From the NCBI GenBank assembly GCA_900543035.1, contig UQPV01000002.1, positions 1 to 64,000 on the forward strand: a DNA stretch of 64,000 nt. The letters are read 5' to 3'. The notes below the pieces were generated by a model, which made no database searches, was not told the origin of the DNA, and saw only the letters and a program-made list of their open reading frames with translations. The DNA comes from an uncultured Solobacterium sp. (lineage in GTDB: Bacteria; Bacillota_I; Bacilli_A; Erysipelotrichales; Erysipelotrichaceae). Position numbers and translations under genes: made by a program. Positions 25,302 through 33,038 of this stretch are shown in pieces; position 1 is the stretch's first letter; each line of letters begins with the position of its first letter.

Positions 25302-26279
25302 ATGAAAAATATCGTGATCATCGCCACCGGAGGCACCATCGCCGGAAGCGGAGATGCCGGCAAAGCAGCCGATTATCAGGCCGGACGCATCAGCGTGTCC
25401 GACATCCTGGAGAGCGTGCCCTCCATCCGATCGCTCGCTCATCTGAAGACCGTGCAGATGTGCAACATCGACAGCAACGACATGGATGAGGAGAGATGGA
25501 TCGCCTTGCGCGACCTGATCGACGCTTACGGCGCGGATCCGGATGTAGACGGCATCGTCGTCACCCATGGCACAGATACGCTGGAAGAGACCGCATTCTT
25601 CCTCAACCTCACGCTGCGCCATGATCTTCCCGTCGTCCTGACTGGTTCCATGCGTCCGGCGACCGCTGCCAGCGCCGATGGACCGATGAACCTGTATCAG
25701 GCAGTAGCGCTCGCCTGCAGCGAGGAAGCGCGCGGCGCCGGCGTGCTCGCCGTGTTTTCCGACACGATCTATTCCGGGCGCGACATCCGCAAGAGCAACA
25801 GCTATAAGACCGATGCCTTCGAGATCGGACATTTCGGCTCGCTGGGCTATATGCGCGATGATCAGGTGTGCTTTCTCAGCCGCAGCCGCCGTCCCAGGAC
25901 ATGTTCCTCTCCCTTCTCCGGCATGGAGATCACCCACCTTCCCCGCGTCAGCATCGCCTACTGGCACTGCGGCGCAGACATCGGCATCCTGGACCATATG
26001 TGCGAACACAGCGACGGCGTCGTCTTAGCCGGCAGCGGAAGCGGAAATTATGGCAGCGCCTGGCAGACGCATCTGCATGAGCTGGCTTCCCGCCATTTCA
26101 TCGTGCGCGCCAGCCGCGTACCGCAGGGCATCGTCTTCGATTCCCCGATCTTCGATCCGCAGGGCGACACGATCCCCGCCTATACATTCTCTCCGCACAA
26201 AGCCAGGATCCTGCTCATGCTTGCGCTGTTAAAGACGAGAGACCGCAAAGAGATCCGCAGGCTTTTCGCAATCTGTTAG
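25302..26279 (+). CDS. L-asparaginase (type II-like fold, no signal peptide)
   Basis: 325 residues. Active-site triads are visible: first Thr in TGGTIAGSG near residue 10, THGTDT near residue 87 (Thr-Asp), and Lys region GSMRPATAASADGP near 115. CNIDSNDMD corresponds to the Ser/Asp substrate loop. The sequence resembles AnsB-type enzymes, but there is no secretion signal, so Asn hydrolysis to Asp and ammonia is probably cytoplasmic. GGAGG sits 7 nt before ATG 25302; 25299 is an alternative. Monocistronic. Confidence 0.9.
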   Translation: MKNIVIIATGGTIAGSGDAGKAADYQAGRISVSDILESVPSIRSLAHLKTVQMCNIDSNDMDEERWIALRDLIDAYGADPDVDGIVVTHGTDTLEETAFFLNLTLRHDLPVVLTGSMRPATAASADGPMNLYQAVALACSEEARGAGVLAVFSDTIYSGRDIRKSNSYKTDAFEIGHFGSLGYMRDDQVCFLSRSRRPRTCSSPFSGMEITHLPRVSIAYWHCGADIGILDHMCEHSDGVVLAGSGSGNYGSAWQTHLHELASRHFIVRASRVPQGIVFDSPIFDPQGDTIPAYTFSPHKARILLMLALLKTRDRKEIRRLFAIC

Positions 26280-26334
26280 ATTACTTTCGATCTCTGGCTT
26301 TGTCACAATTTCATAAGCATCAGATCCAAAAAAG

Positions 26335-26376
26335 CGAATGGCGCTTCACTTCAATACAGTGCAGCGCCATTTTCGC
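26335..26376. terminator. Long hairpin between asparaginase and ferredoxin genes
   Basis: AATGGCGCT..CACT pairs with AGTG..AGCGCCATT. On the minus strand it is followed by CGCTTTTTT, so it mainly ends the ferredoxin transcript. Confidence 0.8.
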
Positions 26377-26415
26377 ATCTTGCTGGTTTGATTTCGTTAC
26401 GATCAATATTTTGTC

Positions 26416-26613
26416 TTATTTCATTTTGATTGCCCCTGCCGGACAGGTGTCTATGCAGATCCCGCACCCGATACATTCGCCAGGGTCCGTGATATGAGGA
26501 TACATATACGCTCCTCTTTTTTTCATTACTATGCAGAGTGTCGGGCAAACTTCTACACAGGCCTCACACCTCGTACAATACTGATAGTCAAATTCCACGA
26601 TTGAATCATCCAT
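26416..26613 (-). CDS. 2[4Fe-4S] ferredoxin
   Basis: 65 residues with two cluster motifs: CTRCEACVEVCP and CIGCGICIDTCP (the first has CxxCxxCxxxCP spacing, as does the second). It is a small electron carrier. The spacer between the motifs (residues 25-45, LCIVMKKRGAYMYPHITDPG) is longer than in clostridial ferredoxins and resembles subunits that pair with oxidoreductases. No partner enzyme is adjacent. GATAGGAGG precedes the ATG. The gene is visibly more AT-rich than its neighbours. Confidence 0.9.
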   Translation of the reverse strand: MDDSIVEFDYQYCTRCEACVEVCPTLCIVMKKRGAYMYPHITDPGECIGCGICIDTCPAGAIKMK

Positions 26614-26783
26614 TTTTTTCCTCCTATCTCTCCTTATTCGGATCTTCTCAGTACATTTTGATACATGCTAAAAAGTTCACCAGCAATTTCATCATTCCGC
26701 ATGAGTTTTCTTCATGAACGTGATATTTAACATCTCTCTTTGTTTCCACGCACATGCTTGAAATATGTCTGCTTTTTTATTTC

Positions 26784-26913
26784 GCTTTACCAACGATTTG
26801 GTGATTTACTGTTTTTCAAGCAATGAAACAAGCTTACAAAATCAATAAAATGTCATAATTTTGATGTCGAATACATTGTTCAAACTGTTGAGTCACCATT
26901 ATGATGGTTAAGC
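26784..26913. repeat. 130-bp palindromic MITE-like element, copy 1
   Basis: Starts GCTTTACCAACGATTTGG and ends with TGATGGTTAAGC. It is about 90% identical to 33039-33168 over the same 130-bp length and in the same orientation. The ends are inverted repeats of about 26 bp, and an inner AACAATG-like/CATTGTT pair continues the fold. Confidence 0.85.
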
Positions 26914-27239
26914 CTTTTATTTTACACTATCCCATCGATACGCTTGATCCACCCTTCCTTGTTCTGCATATTTTGTAAATTTTTCGAGATTCGTTGCTCG
27001 AACTCAGCAAGTTATTTTAAATGTCAGATATCTATGTCCAGCATTATTCCATATCTGCTTATTCTTTATGTTCTGTCCAAACTGCATGATCGCATAAAGC
27101 ACTTTTCAATCTTTTTACGTTGCAAAAGAACAGCACCTCATCGGATTCTTTCTTGTATTTGGGTAGTTTCATTATTCTCAAGTTTAGTTTTAGTAGCTAT
27201 TAAGAATACGTATATACCCAAAGCTCAGAAAGAACCACT

Positions 27240-27540
27240 CATCGCGCTGTCCTTTTTGTTTGACTCTTCAATTTTTGGGTTTCCATCATCCCGTGACATC
27301 TTTTCTTCCTTGTCATTTCCGATTGGAACCGCTGTTTATCACGTTTCTTCATGGCCGCCTATGATATCGTTGCTTCTGTTCTGCGGCAGCTCGTCAAACG
27401 ATCCTGCCTTTCTATGATCAGCTTCCATGAAGTCCGTGCATCCGGATGTTGTTTCCCGTCGGTATGTTCCCATACCCTCAGGCATTCCCTCTGGTGTATC
27501 CCTCACCATAGCGTTGAACTTTGCCGGATGTTATCAATCA
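27240..27540 (-). pseudogene. Possible decayed coding remnant
   Basis: Reading the minus strand, one frame gives a hydrophilic run including TDFMEADHRKAGSFDELPQN, then two adjacent stops, then VPIGNDKEEKMSRDDGNPKI in the same frame. Composition looks like real protein, but there is no start, no recognisable family and several stops. It may equally be chance. Confidence 0.3.
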
Positions 27541-27555
27541 CCGGCTCTTTAAATT

Positions 27556-27578
27556 GTCATCTTCCCACCGCTCTCTTT
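27556..27578 (+). repeat. 23-nt repeat, copy B
   Basis: Second copy of the element at 25136-25158, same orientation, 2.4 kb away. Confidence 0.7.
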
Positions 27579-27664
27579 TGATATCTTTTCTTTCTGATTC
27601 CATTATATACAGAAAGCGGGATATGTGCACTGTGATGGAAAATCAGGTCTGTTTTCCGGAAAGA

Positions 27665-28348
27665 TCAGCACTGCAGCCGTTTTCTCTCCATGATGCCCAG
27701 AAACTGCTGCTTTCGCGAGCGGGCAAGCGGCAGGCGGTCCTGCTGATCCATGAGCACCGTATCGCTCTCCACGCCGAACACATGATGCATATTGACCAGA
27801 AATGAGGCATGGATGCGTTCAAACCCATACGGCGCAAAGCGCTCCGCCATGTCATTCATGCTGGCGCGTTCGCTGAACAGCCCTCTTCTGGTATGGAAAC
27901 AGACGAGCTTGTCTTCCTTCGACAGATAATAGATATCATTCATGCTCAGGATCACTTTCACATTGTTATAGGAGAAGACGTATTCCTCTTTTCCGCGCAG
28001 GCGTCTGTCCACCTTCGGATACTGCTCCCGCAGTTCCTGGATGATCCGTTTCTCATGCAGGAAGAAGGTGCGCTCACTGTTCTGTGCTTCGATCTCGTCT
28101 CCCTCATGCAGCACATAGATCACGACTCGATCTTCATACGGCCTGACAAAGACGCTCTCTGCCCGCTGTGTAGCGAACATGGCCTTGAGGATGACGATGT
28201 CATACTCTTCTCCCCGCTGTGCCGCAGCCAGCTCGCTCGCCTTCAGAAACGGGCGAAACAGCCACTCTTCCTGATGAAGCAGCTTTCCCAATTCATAAAT
28301 GATCGCCTTCGCTGTGCGTTCATCTTCCAAAATTGCGATCCGGATCAT
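27665..28348 (-). CDS. LytTR-family regulator with degenerate receiver domain
   Basis: 227 residues. Residues 1-110 have a receiver-like start (IAILEDERTAKA) but the phosphoacceptor position reads YDIVILKAM, with Lys55 instead of Asp, and the conserved Thr/Lys end of the domain is not evident. Residues ~125-222 form a LytTR DNA-binding domain (DIYYLSKEDKLVCFHT, FERIHASFLVNM, LPLARSRKQQF). LytTR proteins bind paired direct repeats and often control virulence, competence or wall genes. No histidine kinase is next to it, so it is probably an orphan regulated by other means. It is divergent from the CBM9 lipoprotein and shares its cre-containing control region. Confidence 0.85.
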   Translation of the reverse strand: MIRIAILEDERTAKAIIYELGKLLHQEEWLFRPFLKASELAAAQRGEEYDIVILKAMFATQRAESVFVRPYEDRVVIYVLHEGDEIEAQNSERTFFLHEKRIIQELREQYPKVDRRLRGKEEYVFSYNNVKVILSMNDIYYLSKEDKLVCFHTRRGLFSERASMNDMAERFAPYGFERIHASFLVNMHHVFGVESDTVLMDQQDRLPLARSRKQQFLGIMERKRLQC

Positions 28349-28406
28349 CTCATCACCTGCCTTCTCCTGATGCCCTTCTTTATTATAACAGAATCAGCAA
28401 CAGAAT

Positions 28407-28420
28407 TGTTAGCGTTTACA
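28407..28420. promoter_or_regulatory. CcpA cre site 1
   Basis: The minus-strand reading TGTAAACGCTAACA fits the cre consensus TGWAANCGNTNWCA at every position. It lies just upstream of the LytTR gene promoter (minus-strand TATAAT near 28382-28388). Confidence 0.75.
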
Positions 28421-28461
28421 TTATTTCTTTTTTCACCTCTGCGGATATGGCGATAATTTGT

Positions 28462-28475
28462 TGTAAACGCTTACT
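28462..28475. promoter_or_regulatory. CcpA cre site 2
   Basis: TGTAAACGCTTACT fits the cre consensus except the last base. It sits 8 bp upstream of the -35 of the lipoprotein promoter, 55 bp from cre site 1. Confidence 0.7.
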
Positions 28476-28482
28476 TTTGCTG

Positions 28483-28511
28483 TTGTGATGTGTTTTCCGC
28501 TGCGTTATAAT
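28483..28511 (+). promoter_or_regulatory. Promoter of the CBM9 lipoprotein gene
   Basis: TTGTGA (28483-28488), 17-bp spacer, TATAAT (28506-28511). Confidence 0.65.
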
Positions 28512-28546
28512 GAAAGTGACAATTATGGCAAGGAAGGAGGATATTT

Positions 28547-29329
28547 ATGAAAAAGCTTTGCCGTTATGCCGCTTTATCTTCTCTCGCGGCCGCGATGCTC
28601 ATGAGCACCGGCTGCACCAGCACCACCGACGACGCATCATCTTCCACGATCGCTTATAATGAAGCGACGACACCGCATTACGATGTCGTCCTGCGCGAAG
28701 ATGCCGCAGCCATCGATGGAAACCTCGATGATGCCGTATGGGCGGACGTTCCGTCCATCAGCGGCGGTTTCCACTTCCCATGGGATACGAAGGAAGCTCC
28801 GCTGACCGTATTCAAGGGATACCACGACGGAACCGACTTCTACTTCTGCTTCGAAGTGCATGACGAAAATGTCGTCAGCGAAGAAGAGTGGAAAGAAGAC
28901 GAGAGCACCGTGGATAACGAAGACCGCGTAGAATTGTTCCTGGCCGGCGGCAGCATCGATAAACCGACGACAGAGGGCATGCCGCTCTACTATGGCGTGG
29001 AGATCGACCCGCAAGGAAGAGTGCATGACTACTCCATCGAATACTACCGTCACTTTGACGGCACCTGGAACCTGGAAGGCCTGGACAGCGCAGGCGTCGC
29101 TACGGATGACGGCTACATCGTCGAAGGAAAAGTGCCGATGGCTTCCCTGCAGGATCTGGATCTGATCCATGACAATGTCATGCGTGCCGGCGTATACCGC
29201 GCCGAATTCTCTCTGCCTGCAGAAGATGGCGAGCTTGTTCAGGAATGGATCTCCTGGATCGACCCGAAGACCGAAGCACCGGACTACCATGTCGATTCTT
29301 CATTCGGTGAATTCCGTTTCCTGCAATAA
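28547..29329 (+). CDS. Lipoprotein with CBM9-like carbohydrate-binding domain
   Basis: 260 residues. A lipoprotein signal with lipobox MSTGC places Cys24 as the acylated residue. After a Ser/Thr linker, residues ~48-260 form a family-9 carbohydrate-binding fold (AIDGNLDDAVWADVP, then DGTDFYFCFEVHDENV, EDRVELFL, and the C-terminal SFGEFRF), usually found attached to xylanases or in sugar-capture lipoproteins. Here it is a stand-alone protein on the outer face of the membrane. Two cre sites suggest carbon catabolite control. The ribosome binding site AAGGAGG is strong and a terminator follows. Confidence 0.85.
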   Translation: MKKLCRYAALSSLAAAMLMSTGCTSTTDDASSSTIAYNEATTPHYDVVLREDAAAIDGNLDDAVWADVPSISGGFHFPWDTKEAPLTVFKGYHDGTDFYFCFEVHDENVVSEEEWKEDESTVDNEDRVELFLAGGSIDKPTTEGMPLYYGVEIDPQGRVHDYSIEYYRHFDGTWNLEGLDSAGVATDDGYIVEGKVPMASLQDLDLIHDNVMRAGVYRAEFSLPAEDGELVQEWISWIDPKTEAPDYHVDSSFGEFRFLQ

Positions 29330-29368
29330 ATAAACAAAGGGCTGAACGTTCCAGCTCCTTTCCCGAAC

Positions 29369-29413
29369 ACCAGAGACAATGGCTGCAAAGACCGTTGTCT
29401 CTGGTCTTTTTTC
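29369..29413 (+). terminator. Terminator of the CBM9 lipoprotein gene
   Basis: ACCAGAGACAA pairs with TTGTCTCTGGT, followed by CTTTTTTC. Confidence 0.9.
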
Positions 29414-29432
29414 TGACACGATCCCTGTCATG

Positions 29433-29456
29433 CAAAAAGGCCGGGAACTTCCCGGC
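29433..29456 (-). terminator. Terminator after murA
   Basis: GCCGGGAAGTTCCCGGC palindrome followed by CTTTTTG on the minus strand. Confidence 0.85.
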
Positions 29457-29494
29457 ACTTGATCGATCGCTCTAGGCGGGCTTCCATGCCACGC

Positions 29495-30760
29495 TCAATC
29501 GATCGTCTCTCTCCAGATATTTGCGCCCAGACTGCTCAGTTTGCCATCCAGGTTCTCATATCCTCTGTCAATATGATAGATATCATGAATTTCCGTGATG
29601 CCATCAGCGATCAGTCCGGCAACGACCAGCGCCGCGCCGCAGCGAAGGTCCGTCGCGGTCACTTCCGTTCCGCTCAGCCTGCTGGGCCCGTTGACAAAAC
29701 AGCTCGGCACCATCACATCGATGTTCGCCCCCATCTTGTTGAGCTCTGCGCAATGTTTGAACCGCTCCGGATAGATGGTCTCGGTGATGATGGACTGACC
29801 CTGCGCCTGCGTCAGCAAAGTGGTCAGCGGCTGCTGGATATCGGTGGCAAAGCCCGGATACGGCTTGGTCTTGATGGCCGTGCCTTTCAGCGATCCGCGC
29901 ATGCCGCGCACCCTGACGCGGTCGACCTCTACTTCCATCTCGATGCCGATCTCATCCAGCTTCATCAGCAGCGCGTCGAGATGCTGCGGGATGATGTTTT
30001 CGATCACCATCTCGTCTGCGGCCGCGGCAGCCAGCACCACATAGGTCGCCGCCTCTATCCTGTCCGGGATGATCTCATGATAACAGCCCATCAGCCGGTC
30101 TACGCCGTCAATGGTGATCACGCTCGTACCCATGCCGCGGATGTGCGCGCCCATCTTGTTGAGCATCGTCGCGATATCGATGATCTCCGGCTCCTTGGCC
30201 GCGTTCTCGATGGTCGTCCTGCCTCTGGCATAGACCGCCGCCATCATGATGTTGATGGTCGCACCCACACTGGAAATATCGAGGAAGATCTTATTGCCGA
30301 CCAGCTCCTTTGCCTCGATGATATAGCATCCCTTCTCATAAGTGACGCTTGCGCCAAGCGCTTCAAATCCCTTCAGATGAAGGTCGATGGGCCTGGGGCC
30401 GAGATAGCATCCCCCAGGCATCTTCATCTCCACTTTTCCATACTTGCCCAAAAGCGCGCCCATAAAGTAATATGAGGCACGCAGTTTGGATACGGATTCA
30501 CTGACCATCGGACGGTTCTCCATCTCCGTCGGGTCAATGATGATGATATCGTCAGACTGTTTTTTAACAGCCACGCCTAATTCGTTCAATAATACGGATA
30601 AAGAATGAACGTCCGAGATGTTGGGCACACCACAGATCGTAACCGGTCCATGCGCCAGCACCGCCGCCGGAATCAATGCCACTGTCGCATTTTTCGATCC
30701 GCTGATGCGGACAGATCCGTGCAGCCGATGACCTCCTTCAATCTTGATAACTTCTTCCAT
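29495..30760 (-). CDS. murA: UDP-N-acetylglucosamine 1-carboxyvinyltransferase
   Basis: 421 residues, EPSP-synthase-like fold. First committed step of peptidoglycan synthesis: transfers enolpyruvate from PEP to UDP-GlcNAc. The catalytic Cys118 lies in MPGGCYLGPRPIDLH; a Cys here means the enzyme should be sensitive to fosfomycin. Other family signatures are SGSKNATVAL near the N-terminus and DLRCGAALVVAGL near the C-terminus. Starts 215 bp from the divergent DUF1846 gene. Its substrate supply is linked to glmU in this window. Confidence 0.96.
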   Translation of the reverse strand: MEEVIKIEGGHRLHGSVRISGSKNATVALIPAAVLAHGPVTICGVPNISDVHSLSVLLNELGVAVKKQSDDIIIIDPTEMENRPMVSESVSKLRASYYFMGALLGKYGKVEMKMPGGCYLGPRPIDLHLKGFEALGASVTYEKGCYIIEAKELVGNKIFLDISSVGATINIMMAAVYARGRTTIENAAKEPEIIDIATMLNKMGAHIRGMGTSVITIDGVDRLMGCYHEIIPDRIEAATYVVLAAAAADEMVIENIIPQHLDALLMKLDEIGIEMEVEVDRVRVRGMRGSLKGTAIKTKPYPGFATDIQQPLTTLLTQAQGQSIITETIYPERFKHCAELNKMGANIDVMVPSCFVNGPSRLSGTEVTATDLRCGAALVVAGLIADGITEIHDIYHIDRGYENLDGKLSSLGANIWRETID

Positions 30761-30926
30761 TTTGGAGATTCTCCTTCCGTGGTCTGAAAACCTATTCTAT
30801 TATAAAACATTTTATGATTGAAAGCCATACTGTGTGTAAATTTAGTCCAAACGTCGCGCTTTCCGCAGACCGGTACGATTTTTCCCGATTTTGATTTCTT
30901 TCGTAGTATGTTACTGGTTTTTTTGC

Positions 30927-30932
30927 TATAAT
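30927..30932 (+). promoter_or_regulatory. -10 element of the DUF1846 gene
   Basis: TATAAT in GCTATAATAGC; no good -35 hexamer at the usual spacing was seen. Confidence 0.5.
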
Positions 30933-30975
30933 AGCGGAAGTGTTTAAAACGGCATGTACGAAAGGGGATATATAG

Positions 30976-32463
30976 ATGAACAACATCGCGTTTGACAATG
31001 ACCGGTATCTGAAGATGCAGTCTGCTCACATCATGGAACGGATCCATTCCTTTGACAACAAGCTGTATCTCGAGTTTGGCGGAAAGCTGTTTGATGACAA
31101 CCACGCCTCACGCGTCCTTCCCGGCTTTCAGCCTGACAGCAAGCTCAAGATGCTGCTGGAGCTGAAGGAGCATGTGGAAGTCGTGATCGCCATCTGTGCG
31201 AGCGACATCGAAAAGAGCAAGCTGCGCAATGACCTGGGCATCACCTATGACGAGGAAGTGCTGCGCCTGATCGACGCGTTCCGCTCCGTCGGCCTCTATG
31301 TGGGCAGCGTCGTGCTGACCCGTTATGACAAGCAGGCCCGCGCCGAGGCTTTCCGGCAGCGCCTGCAGCGCTTGGGCGTGCCGGTCTACCTGCATTATGC
31401 GATCGAAGGCTACCCCAACGATGTGGAACACATCATCTCCGATCAAGGATTCGGCATCAATGACTACATCGAGACATCCAAGCCGCTGGTCGTCGTCACC
31501 GCGCCGGGACCAGGCTCAGGCAAGATGGCCACCTGCCTTTCCCAGCTTTATCATGAGCACAAGCGGGGCATCAAGGCCGGCTATGCCAAGTTTGAGACCT
31601 TCCCAATCTGGAACCTGCCGCTGAAGCATCCGGTCAACCTGGCCTATGAGGCGGCTACCGCAGACCTCAATGACATCAACATGATCGACCCGTTCCATCT
31701 GGAAGCCTATGGCGAGACCACGGTCAATTACAACCGCGATGTAGAGATCTTCCCGGTCCTGCGCGCCATGTTCACTTCGATCTACGGGGAAAGCCCATAC
31801 CGTTCCCCGACCGATATGGGCGTCAATATGGCGGGAAACTGCATCGTCGATGACGAGGCTGCCCGCATGGCCAGCGCCAAGGAGATCGTCCGCCGCCTGT
31901 ATCAGGCCCGCATGGATCTCAAGCGCGGACGCGCCAGCGAAGAAGTCGTAGAAAAGATCCAGCTGATCATGTCGCAGGCAGACATCACCAAATCGGCCCG
32001 TCCTTGCATTCAGGCCGCAAGAGACAGAGCGGAGGAGACCGGCGGACCGGCAGTCGCCATCGAACTGGGAGACGGCCGCATCGTCACCGGCAGGACGACC
32101 GATCTGCTCGGCGCCAGCAGCGCCGCCCTGCTCAACGCCTTAAAGACGCTGGCAGACATCAACGACAGCATCCCGCTGATCTCTCCCAGCATCATCGAGC
32201 CGATCCAGAAGCTGAAAGTGAGCACGCTGGGCAACCGTAATCCGCGTCTGCACACTGACGAGGTCTTGATCGCCCTGTCCATCTCAGCGACGACCAACCC
32301 GCTCTCTCACCTGGCGATGCAGCAGCTGGAAAAGCTGAAGCACTGCGATGTGCACAGCTCCGTCATCCTCTCCGATGTGGACAGCGACACCTTCCGCCGG
32401 CTGCACATGTATCTGACTTGCGAAGACCGCTATCAGAGCGACGATTCACTGTATCATAAATAG
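30976..32463 (+). CDS. DUF1846 family protein
   Basis: 495 residues, as long as other DUF1846 members. The N-terminus FDNDRYLKMQSAHIMERI, the loop VTAPGPGSGKMATCLSQLYHE (P-loop-like, around residue 178) and the centre TDMGVNMAGNCIVDD are strongly conserved in this family. The fold combines a nucleotide-binding-like domain with a C-terminal alpha/beta part. Function is unknown; it is widespread in anaerobic Bacillota. AAAGGGGATATATAG precedes the start. It is monocistronic. Confidence 0.88.
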   Translation: MNNIAFDNDRYLKMQSAHIMERIHSFDNKLYLEFGGKLFDDNHASRVLPGFQPDSKLKMLLELKEHVEVVIAICASDIEKSKLRNDLGITYDEEVLRLIDAFRSVGLYVGSVVLTRYDKQARAEAFRQRLQRLGVPVYLHYAIEGYPNDVEHIISDQGFGINDYIETSKPLVVVTAPGPGSGKMATCLSQLYHEHKRGIKAGYAKFETFPIWNLPLKHPVNLAYEAATADLNDINMIDPFHLEAYGETTVNYNRDVEIFPVLRAMFTSIYGESPYRSPTDMGVNMAGNCIVDDEAARMASAKEIVRRLYQARMDLKRGRASEEVVEKIQLIMSQADITKSARPCIQAARDRAEETGGPAVAIELGDGRIVTGRTTDLLGASSAALLNALKTLADINDSIPLISPSIIEPIQKLKVSTLGNRNPRLHTDEVLIALSISATTNPLSHLAMQQLEKLKHCDVHSSVILSDVDSDTFRRLHMYLTCEDRYQSDDSLYHK

Positions 32464-32470
32464 ATCACAC

Positions 32471-32493
32471 AGACGGGCAGGTCCCGTCTTTTT
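32471..32493 (+). terminator. Terminator of the DUF1846 gene
   Basis: AGACGGG pairs with CCCGTCT, then TTTT. Confidence 0.75.
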
Positions 32494-32539
32494 GTATGCA
32501 GCGGCTGACAACAAAGCACAGCCAATCGCCAAAAAGCCC

Positions 32540-32567
32540 TTTACATCTGAATGGAATCTGTTATACT
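32540..32567 (+). promoter_or_regulatory. Promoter of the small membrane protein gene
   Basis: TTTACA (32540-32545), 16-bp spacer, TATACT (32562-32567). Confidence 0.65.
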
Positions 32568-32573
32568 GGATGC

Positions 32574-32591
32574 AGTTAGTTAAAGCTAACT
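32574..32591. promoter_or_regulatory. Inverted repeat downstream of the promoter, operator candidate
   Basis: AGTTAG-N6-CTAACT begins 6 bp after the -10 element, covering the expected transcription start, the usual site for a repressor. The TTAG/CTAA arms recall DtxR-family boxes, but the match is partial. Confidence 0.45.
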
Positions 32592-32603
32592 CGCGGGGGA
32601 AAT

Positions 32604-32948
32604 ATGAACAATGTGATCATCAGCCATCTGCTGGCAGCCGCATCGATCATCTTATTGGTGATCTGCATCCTGCCGCGCAGAAAGCCAGTGACCCGTTCCG
32701 CAATGATCGCGCATGCGCTCTGCGGCATCGCGCTCGCCGTCCTTGCCCTGCTCCATGGCCTGCTTGCCAATGACACCCCTGCCATGCTGAGCGGAAAGAT
32801 CGCTTGGATCGCGCTGATGCTGCTCTTGCTGAGTGCGATGCCTAAGTCACTGCGAAGAAAAGCCGAATGGATGAAGATCCACCGCACGCTTTCTGTCTGT
32901 GTCTTCCTGCTGATCCTCGTGCATATCCTGCATGCCGTGCTGATCTGA
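32604..32948 (+). CDS. Small polytopic membrane protein with conserved His residues
   Basis: 114 residues with four predicted transmembrane helices (about 5-23, 34-53, 64-81, 95-113). His residues occur within or near helices (AHALCG, LLHGLL, IHRTLS, LVHILHAV), a pattern like small cytochrome b-type heme proteins or ferric-reductase-like domains. No family can be named with confidence. It has its own promoter and a palindromic operator candidate, and precedes a 130-bp repeat element. Confidence 0.75.
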   Translation: MNNVIISHLLAAASIILLVICILPRRKPVTRSAMIAHALCGIALAVLALLHGLLANDTPAMLSGKIAWIALMLLLLSAMPKSLRRKAEWMKIHRTLSVCVFLLILVHILHAVLI

Positions 32949-33038
32949 ACAAACCAATTCCTTTCTTGTAACAGCCTGCGGATCAGCGGCTGCCACAGAC
33001 ATTCATCGAAAAGGATCCAGAGGGATCTTTTTCTTTTG

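Larger units (their letters stand above)
26614..27664. other. AT-rich intergenic kilobase with repeat elements
   Basis: About 1,050 bp with no convincing gene. It holds a 130-bp palindromic element (26784-26913) and a 23-nt repeat (27556-27578). Between ~27240 and ~27540 the minus strand has coding-like stretches broken by in-frame stops, as in a decayed gene, but I could not assign a family. A plus-strand frame at 26944-27417 is open but Phe/Ser/Ile-rich and has no ribosome binding site. Confidence 0.6.

Noticed and set aside
26944..27417. 157-codon plus-strand frame in the AT-rich gap
   Set aside because: Phe/Ser/Ile-rich, no ribosome binding site, no domain; looks like chance in AT-rich or decayed DNA.
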